64,000 nt of DNA from Omphiscola glabra (lineage: Eukaryota; Mollusca; Gastropoda; Lymnaeidae): assembly GCA_964017045.1 (NCBI GenBank), contig OZ024811.1, forward strand, positions 12,491,818-12,555,817, read 5' to 3'. The translations under genes and the position numbers were made by a program. Positions 1 through 10,727 of the stretch are shown piece after piece. Position 1 is the stretch's first letter. Each line of letters begins with the position of its first letter. Below the pieces are notes generated by a model. It had not been told where the DNA came from. It saw only the letters and a program-made list of their open reading frames with translations, and did not search any database.

Positions 1-195
1 TTTTAGTACGAGCCATAGACAAAAGATAAGAGATTAAATTCTCCATTTATAACGGTCCGTAATACTGACATTAAAATGTGTTTTTTTTCATGGGCGCTCC
101 ACGCTTTTAATCATGCGTTTCAACCCACTTCCTGGCCTCCTATGGCATCTTCCAAGACTGATAAATACGAAATAATAAAATTTAAAAATACTTTA
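1..195. other. AT-rich non-coding start of window
   Basis: No gene is visible. The first bases (TTTTAGTAC) and a GGGCGCTCCACGC stretch near 92-105 resemble parts of the inverted repeat that follows, so the window may open inside another copy of that repeat. Confidence 0.35.
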
Positions 196-199
196 AAAA

Positions 200-655
200 A
201 AAACAACACATTTTTTAAACAACTTTACTAAAAAGTATACAATAAATGACCCACAAAACTCCAGAGTAGCTACAGTTATAGGACAGAAAGAGCGCGGGGC
301 GTCCATGACCTCAGTGTTCTTCGCAAACCGCAAAGACATGCACGCAGCGGTACCGCTGACTTCACCCCACTTGTCAAGATCACGATTCACGGCAGCATAC
401 AACAGCAGAGCGAGTCAGTTGTGAGAACTCATATTTCCATGATTACTCTGTATCATAACAACTGTCTCACATAACACTTACTTACAGCTATGCGAACCTA
501 TACATGTGTCCAACAGTGTATTTGTCAAGTCATACGACATCCTTGTATGTCATGGGCGCCCCGCGCATCTAAAAAAAAACAACAGTTATGTGACTCTAAG
601 AACTCTGAGGAAGTTTTGGGAGACATTTATTTCGGATACTTTTTAGTACATGTTT
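200..655. repeat. Inverted dispersed repeat pair
   Basis: The stretch at about 200-312, read on the minus strand, resembles 545-655 on the plus strand. Both run from a GGGCGCCCCGCG-like box through AGTTTTG and a CATTTAT stretch to ACTTTTTAGTA. The two arms face each other around about 230 bp of unique DNA. This could be a foldback transposon or two opposed copies of one repeat. Ends and target duplications were not resolved. Confidence 0.45.
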
Positions 656-1576
656 TGATTATTTTATTGATAAACGGAGCTCTAAATCCATCTCCTCCCC
701 CCCCCCCTTCCGCAGCCCCTCTTGATGCTGATACGTCGTTATAAATCTTACACAATCTACAGCGTTGGTCCATTGTGCAATCTAATGAACTGAAAGCCAA
801 ACGTGTGCAAAGATTATCTTTTAAACTATGTCAACTCTGAAAACTAATAATTAAAAAAAACGCCAAATTTTACATACTTGCATAACCAAACCTCTACTAC
901 TAGGGATAACCCGCCAAATATTTTCGGTGGCAATGAATGCTCTTCAAACTTGAAACAACAAATCAACAACAACAAGAACAAACAAACGAAAAAAAAAAAA
1001 GAATCACGATTGCTATTACCCGGTAACGCACTTTCTGAGAATCCAAATCAGTGCTAGTTCTAGGAATTTTTATTGTGTGGGCCTATCGAATACAGCTTTA
1101 CAGCGATACATGCCTAGAGAAATGCTTATTTGTGATGCTAAAAGATGGTAGCGACTAAGGTGTTGAGAGGTTATGTCTTCATAAATGCAGCACTATCCCT
1201 TTGCGTTGCATTGACAAGAGGGTGGGGCGGGGGAAGGGGGGGGGGAGAGGGCACCTGCCTGCGATTGTCAACATTGTTTAGCCCTGAAGGCAACGCTCAA
1301 GTGCGAGTAACGAATAGGACGAGGGGGGGGGGGAGGGTCCGGGATGGTCGCTGTTTGATTGTGGAGAGTACAAGCAAACAGCTAATGGCAACAACTACAG
1401 CAGCGGTTCTCAACATTTTTTTTTAACAGCACTGCGGCTTCCTTCCTCTTGATTTCAAAATATATTAACTGCAAACAATATCCCCCCCCCCCCCCAAACC
1501 CTACACCGAACGTTTGGAATAATGTTTCACTAATCGTGTTGTCTGTATACTGGGGTCGTTGCTGTTTGATTGTGTC
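656..1576. other. Non-coding with G/C homopolymers
   Basis: No gene was recognised. The stretch holds a C run near 701-708, an A-rich run near 991-1001, G-rich tracts near 1222-1250 and 1322-1336, and a C tract near 1481-1494. Confidence 0.5.
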
Positions 1577-1761
1577 CAGAGGCGTAGATAAGGGAGAAGA
1601 GGGGAAAATATATTCACGGTCGTCAGATTTATAAGGACGCCTAAATGGGCGTTGTTGATATTTTATGGATGACAATAAATAATGTTTTACGTGTTTCAGA
1701 GTTAAGGGGGCGTAACAACGAATCGTGTCCCCGGGCGCCAAACCCTTGAGCTACGCCTCTG
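1577..1761. mobile_element. hAT-type MITE, CAGAGGCGTAG terminal repeats
   Basis: The 185-bp element starts CAGAGGCGTAG and ends with the reverse complement CTACGCCTCTG. The flanking 8-mers are attgtgtc (1569-1576) and attgagtt (1762-1769), matching at six of eight positions as expected for an aged hAT target duplication. There is no coding capacity. It shares terminal bases with the copies at 36347 and 58175. Confidence 0.6.
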
Positions 1762-1769
1762 ATTGAGTT

Positions 1770-2600
1770 GATTATAAACTAGCGGCAGGCGGCTGAGGCG
1801 GCATCAACTACAGACCTACTTACTTCTCAGTAACGTAGCAGGGTTAGCGCCGCCGAGGGGGATGCCACCCGACGGTGCCCCCCCCCCTTCCCACGCCGCT
1901 GCTCCTTGTGTCTCTGATTCTGGTTAGCCCGAGAGCTGAAGGACTAGTGCAAGTGGGTTTATGGAAAGGTGGGGGGGGGGGTGTTAGGATAAACCTGTGT
2001 GTGTGGGGGTGTGGAGGAGTGGTGGGGGATGATGCATCTTAATTTACGGGGGGGTCTGACAGGATGGGGGGGAGGGGTGGTGGCTGGGTGGTACTTCAGC
2101 TATGCAGCAGTTATCAAGGAACTGTTAAGTCTGTTCTTTCAGATATCAGGCATCTGTCGGTCTCTTGAGAATGGGCAGGCTGTCCATTTAACAAGTGGTA
2201 CTGCTTATGGCTATGATATGGTCTTATCGGCTTTCTCGTACTGTCTTCCTGGCCATAAAAAAAAACCCAGGCGTTCTTCTTCAGTGCGACGACCAGGCGC
2301 CCGCTTTCAGTTACCATTAACGTCAGGGCCGAGACCCGGGATTGTGTGAGACGAAGCGGTTAGCTACACGGGTCTGGATAACAGGATAGCTCACCAGCAC
2401 GCCTGTCAAACGTTGTAGCCTAAAATGGGCGCCCTCGGAAACGAAAACATTTTTTATTTTTATAATGTGATGTATAAACCTAACAAGCCCCCCCCCCCCC
2501 CCGGGAATGGTCGCCCCACTCGAACCCTCTTACTACTCTCAGACATGTGACGCATTCCTCCCCTTTTTACTATAGTACGTATGTCCACTTCCACACAAAT
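1770..2600. other. Non-coding, G/C homopolymer rich
   Basis: No gene was recognised. Poly-C near 1880-1888 and 2490-2502 and G-rich tracts near 1971-2085 dominate. Open frames here have no recognisable domain. Confidence 0.5.
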
Positions 2601-2616
2601 TATTATTATTAGTAGT

Positions 2617-3191
2617 AGTAGTAGTAGTTTCATATAGCGTGGTACCCCAGCCTAGGGCTGGGCTTACCACGATGTACATACAATTTAACAAACATAAGCA
2701 TGAACTTAAAAATTAACATACATTCATTAAATTAAACAAAACAAATGTGTATTCACTCCAACCACTCCATAACTATTAACATGTCAATGCATGGACGGCA
2801 CCCAGCAGCATCGTTTATCGGCCAGAGGGGAGAATCAGTCAGGATAGTAGTGTTTAAAGAGATGTGTTTTGGTGCAGTTTTAAAGGCTGTGATGGTCTGT
2901 ATATTGCAAATGTGTAGTGGAAGAGAATTCCATTGTTTGGGGGCACAGAAAGAGAAACATCGTTCACCGTATGTTTTTGTGCGAGTCTTGGGGGACAGAA
3001 AGAATATGCGCGTCTGCGGAGGAGCGAATCTGTTGAAGGGGTGAATAGACAGAGAGAGGTTCGGTTGGATAGAAAGGGCAGGAATTCCAGAAAAAGCTGT
3101 TGCAGAGAACAAAGAGTTTATAATCAATCCGTGCTTGTACAGGGAGCGAATGAATTGATTTCTGAATGAAGTAGCGGTGTGACGTGATCAC

Positions 3192-3192
<1 letters not shown>
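2617..3192 (-). pseudogene. LINE 3' end (CR1/L2-like), ORF2 C-terminus plus tail
   Basis: On the minus strand, broken frames read DHVT, then LPVQARIDYKLFVLC, then TRTKTYGERCFSFCAPKQWNSLPLH and FKTAPKH. These match the C-terminal tail that follows the reverse transcriptase domain in CR1/L2-type LINEs (from family knowledge). The ORF is broken by frameshifts. Its 3' UTR contains a strong stem-loop (2638-2671), and the copy ends in a TAC/TAA trinucleotide run at about 2599-2629. A poly(T) tract cuts it at the DHVT position. It is a dead, 5'-truncated copy. Confidence 0.7.
2638..2671 (-). other. Conserved stem-loop in LINE 3' tail
   Basis: CGTGGTA and CCCAGCC pair with GGCTGGG and TACCACG around a short loop, giving a long imperfect hairpin. 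A near-identical hairpin lies at 26724-26757 in another copy of the tail. A structured 3' end used for reverse-transcriptase recognition is a reasonable inference. Confidence 0.55.
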
Positions 3193-3243
<51 letters not shown>

Positions 3244-3262
3244 CTTTAGAACATACTTTATT
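3193..3262 (-). mobile_element. Poly(A)-tailed retrocopy 3' end
   Basis: A run of 49 T (3193-3241) is followed by TTTATT at 3257-3262. On the minus strand this reads AATAAA, about 15 nt of spacer, then A49, the signature of a reverse-transcribed polyadenylated RNA. The body would lie to the right. Its identity and 5' end were not recognised. It interrupts the LINE copy at 2617-3192. Confidence 0.55.
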
Positions 3263-3437
3263 GGGCTGCGTTGTACAGGTTGTGGTGGCCTTCCGCTCGC
3301 GCCGTAAATGAGAGTACTGGTAGAATTCCTAAAATTGTCTACAACTGTACGAGACGGGACAAAGTTACTACCAAAAAAAAAAACAAAAAAAAAAAACCAG
3401 GCAGGAGTTTGTTGCTGGCCTCTGTTGTACATTTCAC
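3263..3437. other. Possible retrocopy body, unidentified
   Basis: This is the sequence upstream of the minus-strand AATAAA. It contains an interrupted A-rich tract (3373-3398) and no recognisable coding sequence. Confidence 0.3.
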
Positions 3438-3611
3438 CAGCGGTTCATAAAGTTTAACTTTGGAGGACCGGTAAATTAGTTTTGAAAAGGCACCAGGGAC
3501 CGGTGGGGATATTTATTAATTATAAATATTTTTTTCTATTTGAACCGGTAACGGTAACGTAAGGAACCGGTGCCGGACCGCGGATCACCATTTTGGGGAC
3601 CGCTGCCGCTG
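3438..3611. mobile_element. hAT-type MITE, CAGCGGT ends
   Basis: It begins CAGCGGTTCATAAAGTTT, and the right end reads, on the other strand, CAGCGGTCCCCAAAATGG after a short GCTGCCGCTG duplication. The flanking 8-mers catttcac (3430-3437) and cattacac (3612-3619) differ at one base. The size (174 bp), hAT-like termini and 8-bp duplication support a non-autonomous hAT element. Confidence 0.6.
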
Positions 3612-3619
3612 CATTACAC

Positions 3620-3927
3620 AGTCTTTCCCAGTAAGTCGATTCGGGGGTAGATGTCCATTGGAAACACTGCGCAAGGAGAGCATCAAGTAAATGAAATTAA
3701 AATGGCTAAAAACATTGTTTACACGTTAAAAAAAAGTGCATGTATATTTTTAGTCAGGTTTGTGAAGTCATGTGTGATTGCCTTTCGTAGAAATTTAATT
3801 GGATCATCTCCCTTTTATACTTAGATACGCCTCTCACTGAACAATTCTTGCTTGTCTAAGTAGTAGTAGTGTAGGCAGGGACAGAACAATGGGATTGGCC
3901 GGATTGGCTGTTTGGAAGCATCGGTTG
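3620..3927. other. Non-coding
   Basis: No gene, element end or tandem repeat was recognised. Confidence 0.4.
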
Positions 3928-4345
3928 AAAATCTTAGCGTGATAAAACTGACGGTAGATCTTAGCGTGACACAACCTCATGGAGATCTTTAACGTGGTAA
4001 ACTGACAGTAGATCTTAGCGTGACACATATCTTCATTGGGAGCTTAACGCGGCATAACTTCATGGAGATCTTAACGTGGTGATAAACTGACGGTAGATCT
4101 TAGCGTGACACAACCTCGTGGAGATCTTAACGTGGTGATAAACTGATGGTAGATCTTAGCGTGACACAACCTCATGGAGATCTTAACGTGGTAAACTGAC
4201 GGTAGATTTAACGTGGCATAACTTCATGGGGATCTTAAAGTGGTGATGAACTGATGGTAGATCTTAGCGTGACACATCTTCACGGAGATCTTAACGTGAT
4301 AAACTGGCGGTAGATCTTAAACTTAACGTGACACATCTTAATAGA
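3928..4345. repeat. Minisatellite, ~56-bp unit
   Basis: About seven degenerate copies alternate the motifs GGTAGATCTTAGCGTGACAC and GGAGATCTTAACGTGGT. Single-base and block deletions vary the unit length. A short open frame across it is a by-product. Confidence 0.8.
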
Positions 4346-4459
4346 ACTCTCAACGTAATGAAATAGTCTATAAAACTTAGCGTGACCAGATTGGAACCTT
4401 TTGCATTGCGAAGGGCGCGAAAGCCTCGAGGACTTTTTAAGAGTTTGCCCTCTCCCCCA

Positions 4460-4487
4460 AACCCCTTCGCCAAGGTACGCCACTGAG
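4460..4487. repeat. Fragment of CAGTGGCGTA-type MITE end
   Basis: The sequence ends GGTACGCCACTG, the right terminus seen in the complete MITEs at 36347 and 58175. The left end was not found. Confidence 0.3.
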
Positions 4488-4577
4488 CTTAACATAACTT
4501 TATTAGCTGGTGACGTGTCTGACACCCAACGTCTGTGTAGACTTTACGTGACATAAATTATTGTGATGACAATTATG

Positions 4578-4833
4578 AATTGAAGACCTTAGTGCTAAAA
4601 GTACTTAAGTCACATTTTTGTCAAAATCAATCTAAACTGTGATATTTTCTTACCCAGTTTAGCCAAGTGTACTGCAGAAATTTGAAGACATTAAAATGTG
4701 CATTGGGCCCTTAATTAAACAACACAAAAAATGAAAATAGTCACATTTTAAAGACGAAAAGTATATTTGAACTTGATTATCTCAAAATGTGCATTTTGCG
4801 ACTTATGTACTTTTAGCAGTAAGGTCTTCAATT
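4578..4833. mobile_element. MITE with ~38-bp terminal inverted repeats
   Basis: The left end AATTGAAGACCTTAGTGCTA (continuing to about 4615) is mirrored by the right end TAGCAGTAAGGTCTTCAATT (about 4796-4833), with few mismatches over about 38 bp. The interior of about 180 bp is AT-rich and non-coding. The target duplication is unclear, perhaps a TA-type site. The superfamily is not assigned. Confidence 0.65.
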
Positions 4834-5380
4834 ATAAATTACGTTATTTCACGGTTTCATTACCAATGACAAAAAGTAGCCGCCATTTTGATTCAAATAA
4901 CCAATGGCGGCGGGTGGTGATAAAAAGGTCAATGTGTGAGAATACAAGGGGGTGTAACTGAAACAAATCGAACAATAGGGCTGACCAATTACCGCGCTTG
5001 GCGCTAGTGAATTAATCTTTAGTGATGATTGAACTTTAATGTGCAATCGACGTCTTTGGAACTTAAACTCACTACAGTAACCGATCCACCCAAAGTCCAT
5101 TCACCACACTAACTTGTCCCCTCACACACAACACCGGCGGCACCGCTACCCAGAGGCGTAGCTGGGACGGGCCAACAACGTATTTGCCGTACTCCGTCCC
5201 AAAAAATAAAATAAAAATTGGCAATTGGTCGAAACTTCCGCCCTCATTAATAAGAAGTGGCACCCTGGTAAGGGCGCCACTTGCGCACCCACTTCCTCCT
5301 TATTCTCAAACACCGTCCAGTCAAATCACAAAAAAAAACACCACTCTTTCACACACACATACAATATAAATACACAACGA
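4834..5380. other. Non-coding with MITE-end fragment
   Basis: CAGAGGCGTAGC at 5151-5162 matches the terminal repeat of the MITE family at 1577, but no partner end was found. No gene is visible. Confidence 0.35.
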
Positions 5381-5990
5381 CACGGGCATATGTACAAAAG
5401 CAGCTCCCATGCCCATGTACAGCACAACGCCTCATGTACACCCCCCAACGCCTCATGTACAAAAAGAACGCCCCACGATTAAGCACAACGAGCCATGCAC
5501 AAGCACAAAGCACCCTGTACAAAAACAGCATCGCTTGTGACCCGCCCCAACTAAACACCGACACCGCGCCCCCACTCACACACTTTTCCTGCTGCCCGAC
5601 TTCCACCAAAATCCAAACCCCCCCCCCCCCCCCTCAAACCAGAAAGTTAACTCAACATTTTTGTTGTACTTTATGTATTCGACCTGGTCAGCTTCTCCCG
5701 GTACATTTCATCCCTCCCTTAGTAAGTTAGTAGGCTCCGAAACATCTCTATTTATTGCTACTATTGGGTCGTCCAACTGCTTCTAGTAGAATCTACGACC
5801 AATGAGAGCCACTGACCCCCCCTTAGTGTTAATTGTTGTTGTCCCGTACAGACATCGGGCGGCAGGAGGTGATGGGGGGAAAGGGGAAGGGGGAGGGGAG
5901 CACGCAAACAGTGCGCCACCAGTGGTTAGGAGGTCGGGATGTAGGGAGGTTTGGGGGGGGGGCGTGCCGTCAAGTGGACCTTGATGGGGC
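5381..5990. other. Degenerate CATGTAC repeats, non-coding
   Basis: Copies of CATGTACA followed by AACGCC recur irregularly between about 5385 and 5525, a decayed minisatellite. The rest, including a C tract at about 5619-5632, is non-coding. Confidence 0.4.
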
Positions 5991-5997
5991 AGACAGG

Positions 5998-6037
<40 letters not shown>
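5998..6037. repeat. (CT)n microsatellite
   Basis: This is a CT dinucleotide run with one interruption. Confidence 0.9.
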
Positions 6038-6224
6038 CGATTATATTAAAACCTGGATTCACTTGTCTACAGCCTGGTAGTGGGGCGAGGCGGAGGGGGA
6101 GAGGGGTGCATGGAGGTGGGTTGGGACGGCGAGGAGGGGTGCACCCGGTGGTGGGGCAATTGCACAAACTGCCCAGTGAGCCGAGAGAATTCCTTCTGGC
6201 TTACTGCTTATTCAAAGAATTCAG

Positions 6225-6325
6225 AGGCCGCGCGTGTGTGTTTGCTTATGAATAAGGCCGGCGTGTGTTCGGCCTAAGAACAAGGCCCACGCGTGTGCGT
6301 TAGGCCTTGAGAACAAGGCCCCCCC
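6225..6325. repeat. Short minisatellite, ~33-bp unit
   Basis: About three copies carry AAGGCC, GCGTGTG and GGCCT motifs. Confidence 0.6.
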
Positions 6326-7367
6326 CGCCCTCCGCTTTGCACTTCAACATCATCAGCTTTTCAATGTAGTGTGTCCTTGAAGGCTATGGATTATTTGTGT
6401 TTTTTTTCCTTTCCTCTCCCCCAATTGATGCACACGATGTGACACATGTGTACAAGGTTAGGTGTGTACAGCCTAGTGCTACATCTCAACAGGAGAAGAC
6501 CGTGAATGTTTGTGACACAATGAGGTAACTTATTTATTAATATGCCTGGTTGGGTAAACTCCTTTAATTTAAGCCGTGTAACATTTCTTTGTTGTATCAG
6601 CAGTAATGGATAATGCACGAGCCACCACGTGAGAGCTGGTTTCTTAATATTGTGAACTGGCGCGCAACCTGGAAGTAGTTTAAAAAATTTTCAAACGAAG
6701 TGCCAAGGTGGGTTCTCGTGTTGTTGTTCTTCTGGGCCTCACGTCAAGTACGTGGCGGGTGTCACCATGCGTTATTTTAAAACGAACCCCCCCCCCCCAA
6801 ATATCCGTCAAACCACACCCTACTCCATACAAACCCCCTCAAGGACTGAGCCCGTTTCTAATACCAACAATTGTACAGCACCAACAATTTCAAAGTAAGC
6901 CATTAGACCCGGTGCCTCTAACTCTAACTCGGGGGGCGAGAGCGCGTGATTCGAAATGAAAACGAGGAACTGACTCTGTGTTTTTTTAGGGGGGGGGGGG
7001 AAGGAAAGAGTGAATAAAGGTTGCCATATTGAATTTAATATAAAAAAAAGTGAACATTAATTTTTTAAAATAAATTAATAAAAAAAAATGTGGCTTTATT
7101 TTGCTCTCGTTGCACTACATATCACGCAACCAGAGGAAAAAAAAAAAGACAAAATTGTTTCGTTTTTACCAACTCCTAGCTTTAAGTATATTTTTTTGGC
7201 CATATACATAATGTATGAAACAAAATTACTCTCAACATATTTTGCCAGGGACATATTTTTCTGTTGGCAGTGACTCTGAGAAGTTTCAGGGGAGCCAACA
7301 AAATCTCGTAAAAAAAATGTCCTTTATATATTTTATCTGTAATAATTTTTTTATAAATATTAGATTG
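6326..7367. other. Non-coding, homopolymer rich
   Basis: No gene was recognised. There are C and G tracts near 6787-6798 and 6990-7000 and A-rich stretches near 7040-7090. Confidence 0.45.
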
Positions 7368-7375
7368 TTCTAGAT

Positions 7376-7549
7376 CAGCGGTTTTGGGTTCGAACGACCA
7401 TTTCACAGTGGTCGCTTAATAGACTATCCTATAACACATATACTCTACAGATATGAAGTAGCAACGAAAATAATTTTGTGGTTGGGGGTCGCCACAACAT
7501 TAGGAACTGTATTAAAGGGACGCGGCATTAGGAAGGTTGAGAACCACTG
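7376..7549 (-). mobile_element. SPIN-like hAT MITE
   Basis: The element runs from CAGCGGTTTTGGGTTCGAAC to TTGAGAACCACTG, with the internal hallmark GAAGTAGCAACGAAAATAAT. Together these match my recollection of the SPIN family of hAT transposons. Flanking 8-mers ttctagat (7368-7375) and ttccagat (7550-7557) differ at one base and have the CTAG-centred form typical of SPIN targets. It is non-coding. Confidence 0.75.
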
Positions 7550-7557
7550 TTCCAGAT

Positions 7558-8089
7558 GAAAAGAGGGCGCCAATTTTTTTTCTTTATAATGTAGGGGCCA
7601 TCTTCAGTAAGGGCGCGAAAAGTTTTTGAAACCTCCGCTCCATAGCATAGGAAGTCGCCTATTTCAAACAAATATACAAACACATGTCCGTATTATAGGC
7701 ATATATGTATGATGATAATGTTGTAAACCGGCACAGATCTCCCCCCCCCCCCCCCCGGTGAGCTGCACTCTCTTGGTGTCAGCGCTTATTATTAATAATA
7801 CTCTTTTGTTTCGGGCGAGGTGTGGGGGCTGGGGGTGGTAGGCCTTGAGACAAAAGTTTCAGATTGTTACACCAGTGAAATGATCCAGAAAGTGGCTGGG
7901 AGGTTTGCGCACCCCGTCGCACATCAGGTTACAGGCTGGTCGCAAGAATAAACAAACACGTGCTTACGTATCGATTTATCGGATCGCCGGACTACGGCCA
8001 CAGTAATCCGTCAACTACACGGTTCACACGGGAGTACATTTGTATACAGTTTGAGTGTAACAGTTTACTGATACAACAACTGCCAGGGG
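7558..8089. other. Non-coding
   Basis: No gene was recognised. A C tract lies near 7741-7756. Confidence 0.4.
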
Positions 8090-8465
8090 GTCTCACGGCG
8101 TGGTCACATGGCGTGGTCTCATGGCGTGGTCTCACGACGTGGTCTCATGGCGTGGTCTCATGGCGTTGTCTCATGGGGTCTCACGGCGTGGTCTCATGGC
8201 GTGGTCTCACGGCGTGGTCTCATGGCGTGGTCTCATGGCGCGGTCTCATGACGTAGTCTCACGACGTGGTCTCACGGCGTGGTCTCATGGCGTGGTCTCA
8301 TGGGGTCTGACGGCGTGGTCTCATGGCGTGGTCTCATGGCGTGTTTTCATGACGTGGTCTCACGACGTGGTCTCACGGCGTGGTCTCATGGCATGGTCTT
8401 ATGGCGGCGTAGTCTCACTACGTGGTCTCATGACGTGGTCTCATGGCGTGGTCTCATGGCGTGGT
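8090..8465. repeat. Minisatellite, 13-bp unit
   Basis: About 29 copies of GTGGTCTCATGGC and variants. Because 13 is not a multiple of three, every plus frame cycles through the same residues and appears open. No protein is inferred. Confidence 0.9.
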
Positions 8466-8619
8466 GGTGTTTGCACTCGCACAGGCTGCCGCGGGGGCCG
8501 ATGGATGGTTCCCGTGCACCCACCAAGCCAATGACCGCCCTCCCCCCACAAAGGTTGTGTCGCTGCTTAGTCTTGCGTATATCCATGTCAACTATATATA
8601 TTTTTATATATATTAGCCC

Positions 8620-8878
8620 TCTCCCATTAACTCATCTAACCGGCCGTAATGACATCTCTCATTCTATTACCTAATCTGACTGGTCGTTACCATCTCTCAT
8701 TCTATTACCTAATCTGACTGGTCGTTACCATCTCTCATTCTATTACCTAATCTGACTGGTCGTTACCATCTCTCATTCTATTACCTAATCTGACTGGTCG
8801 TTACCATCTCTCATTCTATTACCCACATTTGACCGACCATCACCATCTCTCGATCTCTTACCTACTCTGACTAGTCAG
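8620..8878. repeat. Minisatellite, 38-bp unit
   Basis: About six to seven copies carry CATCTCTCATTCTATTACC and CTGACTGGTCGTTA. The central copies are identical and the edge copies are diverged. Confidence 0.9.
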
Positions 8879-9007
8879 CATCCCCCCCCCCTCTTCAAAG
8901 CCGTAATATACCTTGTTGGGGCAAATCCTCATAAAGACAAGGCACCATTAGCAGGAGACGTTACATATACTATTAAGAAATTTAAATTTACAGTTAAACT
9001 AAGACAT

Positions 9008-9098
9008 AGTGTACCGTTTGGGAATAGTGTACCGTTTGGGAATAGTGTACCGTTTGGGAATAGTGTACCGTTTGGGAATAGTGTACCGTTTGTGAATA
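9008..9098. repeat. Minisatellite, 18-bp unit
   Basis: Five copies of AGTGTACCGTTTGGGAAT in tandem, nearly perfect. Confidence 0.9.
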
Positions 9099-9175
9099 AC
9101 GCTAAGGATACCGGGCGCAATTAATATATAAAAAAAACTAAAAAAACTGCAAAGCAACAAATGACTGCCTTAAAG

Positions 9176-9370
9176 GAGCGTTTCTCATTCCGTGGGTCGC
9201 GACGCCTTTGAGAGGGTCGAACGACCCTTACACAGGGGTCGCCTAAGACCGGCGGAAACATTTATTCATGAAGAAGTAACGAAAATAATTTTATGGTTGG
9301 GGGGTCACCACAGCATGAGGGAGGGACGGTATTTAAGGGTTCGCGGCATTAGGAAGGCTGAGAACCACTG
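9176..9370 (-). mobile_element. SPIN-like hAT MITE
   Basis: The 195-bp copy has GTGGGTCGCGAC near its left end, the AAGTAACGAAAATAATTTTA core, and GGCTGAGAACCACTG at its right end. Flanks ccttaaag and tcttataa are only weakly similar, so the target duplication has decayed. It has the same orientation as the 7376 copy. Confidence 0.75.
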
Positions 9371-10109
9371 TCTTATAAGATTACACCGTTGTCTCTAGAT
9401 TGCTTTTCTTTTTTTTTTCTGATTATTTTAATTGCAACAATTTCAAATGTTTAAATATATTTATCGAGTTTTAAAAAGTCTCTCCATTGCGCTTTTAACG
9501 TAGAGATGTAATCAATCATGTCATGAAAGCCAAATTTTGTCACGATTTCTTTAAACTGGAAAGTTCAAATGAATGAATTGTCCAATCTGTACTTATCTAG
9601 TGCTAATTTACAATATATCCCCCCCCCTTTATTTAAAAATAACTGAATGAGTTTTGCTGTTGCCAGCCAATATAACACATGTTTTGCATGCAGAGTCGTC
9701 GGTGCGTGGCCCCTGGAATTTCTGCGGCTGCAGGAAGGCCTAGGACGTTTAAGGATTCCAACGTTGAGAAAGCACGATATTTTAAATTGCATTGAAAAGC
9801 TTAGATCTAATCTTTTAAGAAGAAAAAAAAATCAGAAAAAATTGCAGAGGGTCTAAAAAAAATCACATGATGGCTCTACTTGCACGAAACTTGCGCTGCT
9901 GTAAAAAAAAAACAAATATAAAAAACAAACAAAAAAAACAAACCTAACCAAAAAACCCAGACATTTGAAGGGGAGTACAAGGACAATGTCTGTTTATTTT
10001 TTTCCCCATTCTGTGTGATAGTTAACTTATTACAGAAAATTTCACTTACTTTCCCAGTTCTTTGATTGATTTGAAGCACACGCGATCTCGACCGCGACCT
10101 TGTCTGTGC
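9371..10109. other. Non-coding
   Basis: No gene was recognised. Several A-rich tracts lie around 9825-9960. Confidence 0.4.
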
Positions 10110-10477
10110 GGCACATGCAGCCAATATCTGACCAATAAGGTTCAGCGGCACATGCAGCCAATATCTGACCAATAAGCTTCAGCGGCACATGCAGCCAATA
10201 TCTGACCAATAAGCTTCAGCGGCACATGCAGCCAATATCTGACCAATAAGCTTCAGCGGCATATGCAGCCAATATCTGACCAATAAGCTTCAGCGGCACA
10301 TGCAGCCAATATCTGACCAATAAGCTTCAGCGGCACATGCAGCCAATATCTGACCAATAAGCTTCAGCGGCACATGCAGCCAATATCTGACCAATAAGCT
10401 TAAGCGGCATATGCAGCCAATATCTGACCAATAAGCTTCAGCGGAACATGCAGCCAATATCTGACCACTAAGGTTCA
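10110..10477. repeat. Minisatellite, 37-bp unit
   Basis: About ten highly similar copies contain GGCACATGCAGCCAATATCT and ACCAATAAGCTTCAGC. Divergence is confined to a few single-base changes, suggesting recent expansion. Confidence 0.92.
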
Positions 10478-10599
10478 TTATTATTCAATCACAATACACG
10501 CTACCAATAGACTAACTATATTGATCTAGTGGTAGATCTTTGATAGTATGAAATTAGGCATTGTATTGCCTAATGTCATTTTATTGCCCTATCGCTTTT

Positions 10600-10727
10600 T
10601 TATTTCCCATTAGTATTAGCGTTGTATTTCCCATGGGAATTGTATTTCCCATCGGCACTGTATTTCCCTTCGGCATTGTATTTCCCATCGGCATTGCATT
10701 TCCACTTGGCACTGTGATTCCCATTTC
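10600..10727. repeat. Degenerate minisatellite, ~18-bp unit
   Basis: Copies of TGTATTTCCCATCGGCAT and variants recur about seven times with substitutions. Confidence 0.75.
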
